DNA from: Zygnema cylindricum
Lineage: Eukaryota > Streptophyta > Zygnematophyceae > Zygnematales > Zygnemataceae
Assembly (NCBI GenBank): GCA_037447655.1
Contig: JBBHKE010001687.1
Coordinates: forward strand, 316,975 to 380,974
DNA: 64,000 nucleotides
Direction of reading: 5' to 3'
Shown: positions 33,738 through 45,341 of the stretch, piece after piece
Position numbering within the stretch: the first letter of the stretch is position 1
Layout of the letters: every line of letters starts with the position of its first letter
Notes under the pieces: model-generated
The model's database searches: none
The model's input: only the letters and a program-made list of their open reading frames with translations
What the model was told of the DNA's origin: nothing
Made by a program: the position numbers and the translations under genes

Positions 33738-35106
33738 TGTTGTTCTTTGGTCTAAAATAGACCGCAGAAGCCACCCAAACTATCATGCAAAAAGCTAAGA
33801 GAAGCTAGGCCAATGAATAATCATTTGAAATGCATCCTCTATTTAACATACAACAACATTTAGGGTTTCATGAAATAATCAACATAAATAAACCCTATGA
33901 CATCATCTAAGGTTTGATGGGATAATCAACATAAGCAAACCTTAGGACAAATGCATAAACAGTGCATATCAAACATATATAAAATAACATAAATAAATAA
34001 TAACAAACAAATGCATTTCACATAAACAAAAGTATAATCAAAGTATAATTAAATAATCATTATATCATTGAAAGTGCATGACCTAATCGACAACCCTAAA
34101 ATACTACATCTTCGGTCCCCACTTTACTAACCAGCATTGATTAATTATTCTAATGAAGCTCAAATCTATATATACACTTGTGAGCTGTTAAAAAATCACT
34201 AAGTGTCCAAATAACCAACGTAAATTACGTAACTGTCATTAAATCAAACTAATCGTAAGCGTACACCTGAAAGTCAAGCAATCGTAAGCGTACACTTGTC
34301 TGCAAATACGACATCGTACACACACAAATTACACTATCGAAAACCCTAATTGATCACTTAAAATAAAAATGTCATAATCAATACTAAATTAATAATACAC
34401 ATACGACAAAACAATATTGTTTCAAATATTTACACCGACGCGTCCGCAAAATATGCGTCATAAGCGACAACTTGCTTAGTCACTTGCAGATAAATCCACG
34501 TAGTGAACCAACATCGTATATGTACGGTCCACCTAATTAACACGTCATCAAACAATACGATCCCTTGGAAATATCGGCGGACGCCATCCGCCTTCCACGT
34601 GTACCAAGAATCACTTGTCAAACAATCCGGAACGTCCAAAAATAAATATCGTGTGATTGACGCGATTTCGCGTCACCACTACATAAAAATCTCGGCGGCC
34701 TATATCCGCCGTCCGTCGCTCTTAATCGGCACCCTTGATGTCGCGCCGCGTGGTCATTAAAATCCACTTGTCGAAACCTCGTACAATCGAAATCATTTTC
34801 GTACCGCAAGCGCGTCCCTTGTAATAAATGCGCTTGTCGCATTTTGTTTCGTACGCCATGCGTACATTTTCACACTTCGAAAATTTCAAATTGGATCGCT
34901 TCGCGATCCGCCATCCATTTACATTGCGCATTCCGCGCCACTCAATTAGTCCTTCACGTACATTTAATTTTCTTCGTACATTTACTCCCCCAATCCGCAA
35001 ATCTATTCGAACCTCCACACTACATCGCGTAAATGCGCACGCACGCGAACACGCGCACGCACGAAACGCTCCGTACGTACGAAACTAAGTTTTAAAAAAA
35101 ACAACA
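33738..35106 (-). repeat. Element T, LTR 3
   Basis: 1369 bp, ending AACAACA at 35106. On the minus strand it is the 5' LTR of the array. Confidence 0.9.
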
Positions 35107-36441
35107 AGACTTCTATACTCACATTCTCAGATGTACTCTATATTCCTCAATTAAGCAAAAATCTTATCTCTACATTTGTTTTAGGTGACAAAGAGATTCA
35201 TACCTTCAGTAGAAAGGGAGTCTTTACAGCTAAGTATGGGGATGAATTTTACTTCACTGCAGATAAGGATAGCCAAGGAATGTTTAGGCTTAATTTGAGT
35301 AATGAAAAAAAAAATGCTTATTATGTTGGTGTCCCAAAGTTGATAATTTGGCATAAGCGGTTGGGGCATGTGCATTTTGATAGGTTGAGGGAAATGAAGA
35401 ATCTTGGTGTAGTAGAATGCATTCAGTTTGGTGATAATGAAATGGTGGATAACTGAAGGGATGTGTTAAGGAAAAGCTCATAGACTTCCTTTTCTTAAAG
35501 ATGCCACATATAGGGGGAAAAGGTACCACATCTAGTCCATACAGATATCAGGGGACCTACAATAGTAGGTTCGGTTGGAAGGAAGAGGTTTATGTTAAAA
35601 ATAACTGATAACTGGTCTAGGTACTCCAAAGTGTACTTCCTAAAAACAAAGTCTGAAACACGAACTTACTTCAAAGAATATAAAGCCTAGAGTGAGAAGT
35701 TGCATGGAACCCCCATTAAGAGAATAAGGAGTGATAATGGGGGAGACTATACCTCGAACTAGTTTGAGGAATATTCGAGAGATGAGGGAGTTGACCACCA
35801 GAAACTGTACCATATAACCCGGAACAAAATGGGGTAGCTCAAAGATTGAACTAAACACTAGGAGATAGTGTATGTAGTATGTTGGCTGACAAGAAAAAAG
35901 GAAAGAGATTTTGGGCAGAAGCCATGAATAGTGCCAACTACATTAAGAATAGAGTCCTTATCTCAAGCGTAAAGGGAATGACACCTTATCAGAGATGGGT
36001 AGGAAGGAAACCAGATATCTCACACGTTAAAGTATTTGGTAACCAAGTTAATAGTCTTGATACGGAGAAGAAAAATTGGAAACTAGATGCTAAGGGCAAA
36101 CTTGGATACTTTCTAGGATATGATGAGGATGTCAAGGGATAAAGAGTCTATGACTTAGCAAAGCAACATATTATTCTGGTCAAACACCTAGTTATCATTG
36201 ATGAACGGAAGTCATTTGACCCCTTCAAATATACGAAGAAGATAAAAATCCGATTTGAGTGTGAAAGCGAGGAGAGTCATGTCTTTCCCGAAAAAGACAT
36301 GAGTGAAACAATGATTGCAGATTCATGGGAGATCTAAGATTAATGAGATCTACCGGACACCTAACAAATTCTTATGGACTTTGAGGAGAGAGAAGAGATG
36401 AAACTGGAACCGGCTTTCATGAATAGGGGAGCCGATGAGAC
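35107..36441 (+). pseudogene. A5 protease end and integrase, up to element A6
   Basis: Resumes at the T target duplication with SDVLYIPQLSKNLIST-type residues. The gag-pre-integrase domain follows (AYYVGVPKLIIWHKRLGHVHFDRLREMK, HH of the zinc site). The core has the first Asp in LVHTDIRGP (about 35537) and the second in RSDNGGDY (about 35732). The glutamate region near 35820 is out of frame. The C-terminal part FWAEAMNSANYIKNRVLISS and GYFLGYDEDVKG ends in MDFEE at about 36375. It is interrupted at 36441 by A6 with target duplication GAGAC. Confidence 0.85.
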
Positions 36442-37461
36442 TGCAATTTTGTGTCCTCAATTGGACTACAGAATTCAAGAAGCCTCTAGATAGCTTTTAA
36501 CTAACCTAATTGAAGCCACAACTATTGCTGCCTTAGAGGGCAAACTGACAATTTGACTGCATTCCTGTGAAACTTAGACTTCGCTGAGTTCGTAGTTAAA
36601 AAAATAACTGAAAACGGCCAACAAACCGATTATTAATGAGGTGGCAAAGATGCCAACTTTTATACAAGCTCTCAAGGAGAGAGGTGCTATCTATCCGAAT
36701 CCCCTAAGTCCGAAACCCTTCTCACAACCCTTATCTACTGAAGTACCCTCCAATCAGGAGACTGTAAAGTACCGAAAAGGTACTGTGGCCGATGTGCTTT
36801 TTGTAGGACCTCTAGACGACAAGGCCATAGAGTTGACGCCTGTTGCCCTCTGAATCGTCCTTATGTCGTGCAGGATCCCCGCTGCTCAATTTAATCCTGC
36901 CACATATCGCTTGGTCACGCCACGTCACGCCACGTCTGAAAATCGCCAAAGTGACCATTCTGGGACCTCGGTGACGATAAGCGCCGTTGGATGAAGACTA
37001 TCTTTTATTTTCACCATCAAAATAAATGTTTGATTCATTTGTTTCGTGCAGTCGATTCGATGCACCCACTGAATATCATATATCTCAATGTTTCCTATTT
37101 ATAGTTACGTTAATCGGATTAATGTTCTATTTAATGTTTAAATAAATATCGCACCCCATGGGATGTAACTAACTTCTTCAACTGACCGGTTAGAGATGAC
37201 AGCTACACCTCGCTCTGCCCGTCGAAGGTTCGAGTCTTTCCGTACTCAACCTTTTGTTGAGAGTGACTTAGGTCACTCTTAAGTCTTTCCTATGGAGCTG
37301 AGGTAGCCATGGCTCCACCACCCTCTCTATACTTGAGTGAATGAAGCAAGTATAGGGGCTAGAGGGAAGATGTGGAGGCAGGCTGCCTGCGCTTTACTTT
37401 TCATGTTTTTACAAATGTGTTTAGACGTAGAAAATACATTATAAATCTAATAATTTCAACA
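36442..37461 (-). repeat. A6 3' LTR
   Basis: TGTTGAAATT to TTGCA on the minus strand. Contains the tRNA-like segment on the plus strand (about 37185-37250, B box 37227-37237) and stem-loops at 37251-37279. Confidence 0.9.
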
Positions 37462-38293
37462 CTCCCGTTATTTTCTAGTCTAACTATAACTTCAGTTTAA
37501 GTCCACACTTTTCTTTGCATATTAAATTGGGAGAAGGCTCCTGTTTTGTCATCATATCAGCCACCATTTCTTCATCAGATCTATATACAAGATTCACAAT
37601 TTTATTCTGAACTTTTTCTCTCAAAAAACTCAAACTTATGTCCATATGTTTAGCCTTAAAATGATTTTTTGGATTAGCTACAATTGCAATGGCAGCTTGA
37701 TTATCACAAAACACTTCCTCAACTCCCTCATTCATATACCCCAATTTTTTACAAGAAAGACTTAACCCACATCAACTCTTTCACAGCAGAACAAGAGGCC
37801 ATGTACTCTTCCTCTATAGTAGACTAAGCAACCACCTTTTGTTGCTTACTGCTCCAACAACAAGCACCTTCACCCACATACATCACATACCCAGAAGTGC
37901 ATCTTTTCATAGGTGCATCCCCATAACTAGCATCACTTCAAGTCGTGATATCAGTGTGCTACCCTCCCAAATGGAACCATAACTCTCTAGTTCCCACCAA
38001 ATATCTCATGACTCTTTTGGGTGCCTCCTTGTCTCTTTTCCTAGGATCATTAAGACTCTTACTGAGTACTCCAACTGCTATCGCTATATCCGGCTTGGTA
38101 GAGTTCTTAAAATAGATCAAACTTTTTACGACCTCTCTATAAGGGATAGACTTTATAAACTCTATCTCCTGTGGACTCATTAGATCATCTAAGATCATCA
38201 CTCCTCCTTCTACACTCCCATCTTTTTTTTTTTCAAGTCCATGGGAGTGGTATAACTGTTAGCTTTTTCCATCTGGAATTTCTCAAGCATATT
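37462..38293 (-). pseudogene. A6 RNase H
   Basis: Minus-strand residues KPDIAIAVGVLSKSLNDPRKRD, RVMRYLVGTRELWFHLGG, then MNEGVEEVFCDNQAAIAIVANPKNHFKAKHMDISLSF and ADMMTKQEPSPNLI. The polypurine tract lies next to the LTR at 37461. Stops lie between the blocks (for example near 37825 and 37940). The RT side is cut at 38293 by element G. Confidence 0.85.
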
Positions 38294-39603
38294 TGAAATA
38301 CTATGGGCTCCATTGCCACACAGAATTTGCAGATCAAAAGAAGCTAATCTAGATAGTGCCAACTCCAAGTTTATATAAACCTAAATGATTAACCCCTTGA
38401 CAATAAGAACCCCATTAAAGCTTTACCCCTGTGAAACAAAACTTTGTGTGTGCTCAGTTCCACTATAGAATGCAAAGTTAGAATATGTGATTTGGATACA
38501 TTCACCCACTTTGACTTTCCCTTAGAAATGCAGCCACATTGGCGGGAAAAAACTCCGTCTAACTACATCCTTTTGTAGTCTCGACTCTCGTGAGTCTGTA
38601 TCAAAAAGAATCACTGAAAGTTGCCAAGTAAATTAATAGTTATGGTTTGCCAAAATTTGCCTTTTGTACAAGGTGCTCTGTAGGAGAGGCAGCTTCCTAC
38701 CACAAAAATTCAAAGTCCTAAAACCCCTCTCTAAGCCCCGTAGTACTAAGGTACGAACCAATGACATAACTGTAAAGTACATAAAGGTAAAAGTGCTGGT
38801 GTACCTTTTGTACGGCCATCGTTCGACATGGCCAAAAACTAACATGTGTCTTATTTGGACTCGTTCTTTTAATTCTCGCAATTCGTGCTAACAAATATTA
38901 TCTCTCCATGTGGCTCGAGGTCATGCCACGTTTGAAAAACGGTACCCTAAAAGAAAGTACAAGTGCCAGAGTACTTTGTGTACGTAAATTGTACGACATC
39001 GCCAAAATGCAACATTTGTCACTTCCAGATTTGTTGTCTTTCTTTCTGGAGATTCGGTAAACCTGTACGATGTTGCCATGTGTCATGTGGAGTGGCGACG
39101 TCTGCAAACTGTCAAATTTTCCTTTTTGCGATGTTGGCGCTAACCACGGCTGTCCGATTTATATCGTCATTTAATACTGATCGTTGAAACAAATGTCTGT
39201 ACTATTTGTTTCGTCCGGTACTAAAAGTACAATTGTTTTTATGCTCTATATACTATAATCCAGTTAAATGGAAAAACCCTAAATGTAACTATTTAAAAAA
39301 CTATCAAACCCTATATGTCTTAGCACTCGTCTTAGACTAAATGGACAAAGCTAACGGTTACGGGATGTTTGACGGACGGCAGGTACCAGGATCAAATCCA
39401 AGTTTCGTCAAATACCTTTTTAGTAAACCTACCATTATCTACTCTTGTCTCACTGGAGAGCTTAGGCAGCCATGACTCTAACTCCCTCTCTAGCGTTCAC
39501 TGACTACAACAAGTGTGGGGGCTTGGAGAAGAAGGTTAGAGGCAGACTGCCTCTGCTACTGTTCTATCCCAAAACAAACCTAGAAAATACATAAATATCA
39601 ACA
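38294..39603 (-). repeat. Element G 3' LTR
   Basis: On the minus strand runs from TGTTGATATTTATG (39603) to the TGAAATAC complement at 38294. It holds many GTAC words (38700-39000) and a tRNA-like segment on the plus strand with GGATCAAATCC at 39389-39399. Confidence 0.85.
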
Positions 39604-40489
39604 CTCCCCTTATTTTCTAGTCTATTTTCCTTTCAACTCCCACATATAAAAACCAAAACACCACCTTCCCGTTTTTCTTTTTCTTTTCCTTTTCCTTTCA
39701 TAAACCTTTAAGATAATACCCTTATATTTTAAAAGGTTCATTAGATGAGCTAAAATAAACATTCCATCTTGTTGATCAAATATTTTATTAAGCATCCCAA
39801 TTTTCATAACCCCTAGCAAAGATTTTATTCACCTCATCACTTTTTCATCCACACACAAACCGATTTCCCTCTTGCAATCCAAAGAGCCATCCCCATCTCG
39901 AATCTGCAACATACACCCAGATGTTAACCCTTTTACAGGCACACCTTAATAAATGCCATCACTCCTTTTAGCGATGTCAAACTTCTTACCCGCAAAAATT
40001 GAACTTTCCTCACTCTCTCCCATGGATTTCTTTCCACTCTCTTTTTCTAAATTTATTCCCAATAAGTATTTCTCCTCCCCTAAACCTTTCATTGAATATT
40101 CCTCTTTTCTCCTTTCCTTTAAAACCCCTTCGAGTTTCACTTCTCCCCTTTTCTCATAATCCGTTGAAGTCTCCCTTTTTCGACCAGTTTTATGTTTCCT
40201 AATTATCTATAAAATTATCCTGATTAATTTTATCTTTCCCGTTTTCACTAATGGATCCTAGATTTAACTTTCTCATTTCCAAGTCATTCACTCTACACTC
40301 CTCGACATCCTCAAGTCTCTCCCCTCTCTTTACTTCCCTTATACCTCCAAAAGCACACTGTTGCCTTCGTGGATTTTCTGTGTACTTTTCTCCCTTCTCT
40401 ATTTTACCGAAGTGAAGAAGCTCCAAGATTTATTCATCCTATATTTCCTCTTCCCCTTCTTCCTCCTCATTCACACTCCAACTTCTTAG
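39604..40489 (-). other. Element G internal tail after Gag
   Basis: Low-complexity, purine-rich on the minus strand, with only short charged frames (for example KRKRKRK near 39690). One short piece (MKGLGEEKYLLGINLEKE, about 40090) resembles the RT end motif MKDLGEARYILGI of family A. This suggests pol was deleted rather than never present. Confidence 0.5.
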
Positions 40490-41487
40490 TTATTCCAAAC
40501 AAGGACATTCCTCCATATAATGACCCGGTTTCCTACAAAAGAAGCAAACCCCCTTTTTCAAAGCTCCTTTTTCTTTTCTTCTCCCTCGCTTTCCACCAAA
40601 TTTCCGATAAGGTTTACCTTTGTCTTTCTTCCTCTCATCACGCTTCCGCTCGTCACCGCCGTTCCTCACATCACGCTTCCGCCAGTCAGCACTAGCTGTA
40701 AATACAGTCACCTTGTCACTTCCCTTACAAAGCTCCAGAGTGCTTTCCCTCACAAGTATTATCCCCATGGTAATGCTCCAAGTCCACAAGAAGCCATCCA
40801 TTCCCTGCATACGGTAAATGATGTCTTTGTACTCATGTGGGAGTTTCATGATTAGTGTATTAATCTTTCTCTCCTCAGATTCTACATATCTTGCACTAGC
40901 AAGCTCAATATATAACGCATCAATATCAATGCAAAACTCTAACATGCTACCGCGTTTTATAAACATTGGCCTCTATTTTTTGTTTTACTAACTGTTGCCT
41001 TTGTATAGTCTCACTCTTATAAATCTGAATATGTGCTTCCCACATCTCTGAAGACTTCTTTAAGTTTATAAGAGTGATAGCTATGGACTTAGACACGTTT
41101 CTAAGTATGAGATGCTTTGTTATAGTGGTTTTGAAGTCCCATGTTTTTCTGTCAAATTCTTCAGTTTTAATCCCTACAAGTGGTATTATAGGTGAGAGCC
41201 TAGCTCCCCTCACCATAAGTGTCCTTTTTTCTTTCTCCCCTATTTCCACATCCACGGCAAGGTTTTTCCCTTCACCTTCCGTTGCATCTGAACTCCTGTT
41301 GATATTCTGGGCAGCCTCAGATGATTCTCCATAGTAAGCTCCTCCAAAGCCAGGTGGCATACATCACACTTGTCCTAAAACAATTCCCCATAAGTGCTTC
41401 TCGAAAAGCAATCCCTCCATTGTAAACTCCCAATAAGTGAAGTCTGTTCCATCAAACATAGGCACCCTAGATGGTGGGCCCATAACC
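40490..41487 (-). pseudogene. Element G Gag
   Basis: The ATG in the LTR tail is followed after six codons by TAG, so only the ATG inside the primer-binding site (MGPPSRVPMFDG) can start this Gag. The core reads KHLILRNVSKSIAITL, EMWEAHIQIYKSETIQRQQLVKQKI, then after a frameshift near 40950 MLEFCIDIDALYIELASARYV and IMKLPHEYKDIIYRM. The CCHC knuckle is CFFCRKPGHYMEEC (about 40520). A TGA near 41370 interrupts the early part. Gag would package the element RNA. Confidence 0.8.
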
Positions 41488-42796
41488 TAAAATTCTATGG
41501 GCTCCATTGCCACACAAAATTTGCAGATCTAAAGAAGCTAATCTAGATAGTGCCGACTCCAAGTTTATATAAACCTAAATGATTGACCCCTTGACAATCA
41601 AAACCCCATTAAAGCTTCACCCTTGTGAAACAAGACTTTATGTATGCTCAGTTCCACCACAAAATTCAAAGTTATAATATGTGATTTGGATACATTCACC
41701 CACTTTGACTTTCCCTTAGAAATGCAGCCACACAGGCAAGAAAAACCTGTGACTGACTACACCCCTGTGTAGTTTGGATTCCCTTGAGTTCGCAACAAAA
41801 AGAATTACTAAAAATTACCAAGTTAATTAATAGTTCTGGTTGGCCAAAGTTTGCCTTTTATACAAGGTGCTCTATAGGAGAGGTAGCTACCTACGATAAA
41901 TATTCTAAGTCTTAAAAACCCTCTCTATGCCCCCTAGTACTAAGGTACGATTTAATGACAAGACTGAAAGTAAATAAAGGTAGAGGTGTGTTGTACCTTT
42001 TGTACGGCTATCGTACGACATGGCCAAAAACCAACACGTGTCTTATTTGGCCTCGTTCTTTTAATTCTCGGAATTTGTGCTACCAAATATTTTCTCTCCA
42101 CGTGGCTCAAGGTCATGCCACGTCTATAAAACAATACCTTACAAGAAAGTACAAGTGATGGAGTACTTTATGTACGTACATTGTACGACATTGCCATAAA
42201 GCGACATTTATCACTTTCAGATATGTTGTCTTCTGTTTTTGGAGATTGCGTAAACCCGTACGATGTTGCCACGTGTCATCTAGAGTGGCGACGTCTGCAA
42301 ACCGCCAAATTGTCCTTTGTGCGATGTTGGCGCTAACCACGGCTGTCCGATTTATATCGTCATTTAATACTGATTGTTGAAACAAATGTCTGTACTATTT
42401 GTTTCGTCCGATACTAAAAGTACAACTGTTTTTATGCCCTATATACTCTAATCCAGTTAAATGGAAAAACCCTTTATGTAACTATTTAAATATCTATCAA
42501 ACCCTATATGTCTTAGCACTCGTCTTACACTAAATGGACAAAGCTAACGTCTTCAATATGTTTGACAATCGGTAGGTACCACGATCAAATCCTGGTTCTA
42601 TCAAATACCTTTTTAGTAAACCTACCATTATCTACTCTTGTCTCACTGAAGAGCTTAGGCAGCCATGGTTCTAGCTCCCTCACCAGCCTTTAGTGACTAT
42701 AACAAGTGTGGGGGCTTGGAGAAGGAGGTTAGAAGCAGACTCCATCTGCTACTTTTCTATCCTAAAACAGACTTAGAAAATACATAAATATTAAAA
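41488..42796 (-). repeat. Element G 5' LTR
   Basis: 1309 bp. The terminus at 41488 reads TAAAATTC where the partner has TGAAATAC, a point change of the conserved TG end. The other end (TTAAAA at 42796) has also drifted from TCAACA. Confidence 0.85.
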
Positions 42797-43640
42797 ATAT
42801 TTCATATTGCTTCTTTCTGAGTAAGTCTGATAATCCTTTTCCCCCTATCTCTCTCCATTTCGATCCCCAAAATGTATCTTGCCTCGCCTAAATCTTTTAT
42901 ATAAAACTTACTTCTAAGATTTTTCTTAAGTCTATTGATCTTTTTCAAAGACTTATTAAGCACAAGCAGATCATCCACTTAGATTGCAATAAAAATGACA
43001 CCATTCTCATCTTCAAACATGTAGATAGAATGGTCAGAGGTGATCCAGAGGAATCCCAGACTGGTGAGAAACTCATCTAGTTTCTTATTCCTGTGTCAGG
43101 GAGCTTGCTTCAGTCCATATAAGAACTTTATCAACCTGCAGACTTTGCTCTCTTCTCCTTCCTCCACGAACCCCTTGGGTTGCCTCATGAAAATTTCTTC
43201 CACTAACTCACCATTAAAAAAAGTAGGCTTAATGTCCATCTGGTGTATTTCCATGTCTTCCGCTGTTCCCGGACTAAGGAGAATCCTTTCTGATGGGAAC
43301 CGAACAACTAGAGCAAAGGTCCCATCATAGTCAATCCCCTTTTTTTGGGTGAACCCCTTCGCTACCAATCGAGCCTTATATCTCTCAATCATATTTTCTC
43401 AGTTCACTTTTAGTTTGAATACCCATTTACAGCCAATAAGTTTTCTATCTGGAGGACCATCCGCTAGTTCTGAGGTATTTGCTTCCATGATGGAAGCCAT
43501 CTCATCATTTATGGCTCTAATCCATCTATATTTTTCTGGGCTATTCACCGCCTCCAAGTATGAATGAGGCTCATTAGGATGAGATAGCTTAGTTACCTTA
43601 TGAGCAGCCTATTTCTCTTGTATCCTTTTGTTGCTTCTTC
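42797..43640 (-). pseudogene. A6 reverse transcriptase
   Basis: IERYKARLVAKGFTQKKGIDYDGTFA, HQMDIKPTFFNGELVEEIFMRQPKGF and CRLIKFLYGLKQAP, then SIYMFEDENGVIFIAI at about 43010. The active-site tyrosine codon is a TAA (stop-VDD at about 42981) and LGEARYILGIEMERDRGKR follows. The upstream part to about 43640 is the RT start with broken frames. Confidence 0.9.
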
Positions 43641-44714
43641 TCCCTCCCTCAAACTGTGAAGCTAGAATGGAAGGAAGTCTCGGGTTTCTCCTTACTGTCT
43701 CATTAGATCCCCTATTTATGGAAGCCGGTTCAGTCCCATCAATTCTGTCTCCTCAAAGTCCATACGAATATGTGAGATGTCCGGTAGAAAACTTGAATCT
43801 TGGATCTCCCTTGAATCTGCAATCACTGTTTCACTCATGTCCTTTTCGAGAAAGATAGGACTCTCCTCGCTTTTAGACTCAAAGCGGATTTTTATCTTTT
43901 TGGTATATATGAAGGGGTCAAATGACTTTCCTTCATCCATGACAACTAGCTGTTTGACCTGAATAATATCTTGCTTTGCTAAGTCATAGACTCTATATCC
44001 CTTGACATCCTCATCATATCCTACAAAGTATCCAGGTTTGCCTTTAGCATCTAGTTTCCAGTTTTTCTTCTCCATATCAAGATTTTAAACTTCGCTATCA
44101 AATACTTTAAGGTGTGAGATATCTGGTTTCCTTCCTACCCATCTCTTATAAGGTGTCATTCCCTTTATGGCTAAGGTAAGGACTCTATTCTTAATCTAGT
44201 CGGCACAATTCATGGCTTCTACCCAAAATCTCTTTCTTTTTTTCTTGTCAGCCAACATACTACATACACTATCTTCTAGTGTTCGGTTCAATCTTTCACC
44301 TACCCCAATTTGTTCCTAGTTATATGGAACAACATTTTGGTGCTAAACTCCCTCATCTCTCACATATTCCTCAAACTAGTTAGAGGTATATTCTCCCCCA
44401 TTATCACTCCTTATTCTCTTAATGGGGGTTCTATGCAACTTCTCACTCCATGCTTTATATTCTTTGAAGTAAGTTGGTGTTTTAGACTTTGTTTTTAGGA
44501 AGTAGACTTTGGAGTACCTAGACTAGTCATCAGTTATTGTTAACATAAACCTCTTCCCTCCAACCGAAGGTATTATTGCATGTCTTTAGATATCTGTGTG
44601 GACTATATCTAGTATCTTTTCCCCCCTATATGTGGCAGCTTTGGGAAAAGTAAGTCTATGAGCTTTTCCTTGAGCACATCCACTACAATCATCCACCATT
44701 TCATTATCACAAAA
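43641..44714 (-). pseudogene. A6 integrase core and C-terminus
   Basis: From the zinc-site tail (about 44700, CSGCAQGKAH-like) through the core (SDNGGEY-like at about 44398, EQIGVGERLNR-like at about 44310) to the open C-terminus KKNWKLDAKGKPGYFVGYDEDVKGYRVYDL (44075-43990). The last part extends to MDFEETELMGLNRLP at 43716. Stops near 44330, 44197 and 44085. Confidence 0.85.
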
Positions 44715-45341
44715 TTAAATGCCTTCTACTACACCAAGCTTTTTCATTTCCCTCAACTTATCAAAATGCACATGCCCCAACCGCTTATGCCAAATCAACA
44801 ATTTTGGAACACCAACATAATAAGCATATTTATTTTCATTACTCAAGGTAAGCCCAAACATGTATTGGCTACCCTTATCTGCCTTGAAGTATACTTCATC
44901 CCCATACTTAGCTGTAAAGACTCTTTTTCTAGTGAAGGTATCAAACTCTTTGTCATCTAATACAGATGTAGAGACAAGATTTTTGCTCAACCGAGGAACG
45001 TAGAGTACATCTGAGAATGTGAGTATAAAAGTCTTACCTTCCACTAAGACTTTCAGATCTACTAACCCCACTAGATGTGTAGTAACCACTCTCCCATCCC
45101 CATACTCTATCTCTACAGTAGGGATCTTTCTTAGCTTAGTGAAAAGTTGCTTATCACGACATATATGGATAGATGCACCTGAGTCGATGATCCATCCTTC
45201 CTGTGGAGCTTCGCGAATTGCTCCAAGGACACACTTCTGTCTCCGAGGAATCTCCTTCTCCTTTAGACACTCGTCAAGAAGAAGCTCCTCATCCTCCTCA
45301 GAGGACTCGTCCTTGGTTTCTCCAGTCACTTTTGTGACCAC
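44715..45341 (-). pseudogene. A6 protease and gag-pre-integrase
   Basis: A 208-residue open frame. It holds the retropepsin site WIIDSGASIHICRDKQLFTKL (about 45195), the body up to FSDVLYVPRLSKNLVSTSVLDD and the pre-integrase zinc domain start (LLIWHKRLGHVHFDKLREMKK). It is the best preserved piece of A6. Acidic EEDEELLLDE residues at its start match the gag-protease linker of other copies. Confidence 0.9.

Larger units (their letters stand above)
29084..35106 (-). mobile_element. Element T: non-coding LTR retrotransposon with three LTRs
   Basis: A 6023-bp insertion with the 5-bp target duplication AGACT (29079-29083 and 35107-35111). Structure: LTR 29084-30451, internal 30452-31410, LTR 31411-32778, internal 32779-33737, LTR 33738-35106. 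The repeat period is 2327 bp. The LTR ends are TGTTGTT and AACAACA. On the minus strand each internal region starts with the primer-binding site GGTTATGGGCCC and ends with the polypurine tract TTTTTCGGGGGAG, so the element is oriented minus. No domain was recognised in the 959-bp internal region. It is a non-autonomous element of the LARD/TRIM kind that would need proteins from elsewhere, plausibly family A. Confidence 0.9.
38294..42796 (-). mobile_element. Element G: gag-only LTR retrotransposon
   Basis: LTRs 38294-39603 (1310 bp) and 41488-42796 (1309 bp) flank 1884 bp of internal sequence. The 5-bp target duplication ATATT is at 38289-38293 and 42797-42801. Removing G rejoins A6 RT at KEAI-NMLEKF. 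On the minus strand the primer-binding site is GGTTATGGGCCC at 41487-41476, followed by gag only. No integrase or RNase H motifs were found in the internal region. It resembles the plant TR-GAG type of non-autonomous element. Confidence 0.85.

Noticed and set aside
29776-35088. Short open frames repeated three times (for example 98 and 86 codons) as conserved genes
   Set aside because: They recur only because the LTR is repeated, they overlap on both strands and they match no domain.
29084-35106. Element T as a DNA transposon with GTTGTT/AACAAC inverted ends and a 7-bp duplication
   Set aside because: The TG/CA ends, the PBS and polypurine tract next to each long direct repeat and a clean 5-bp duplication fit an LTR retrotransposon better.
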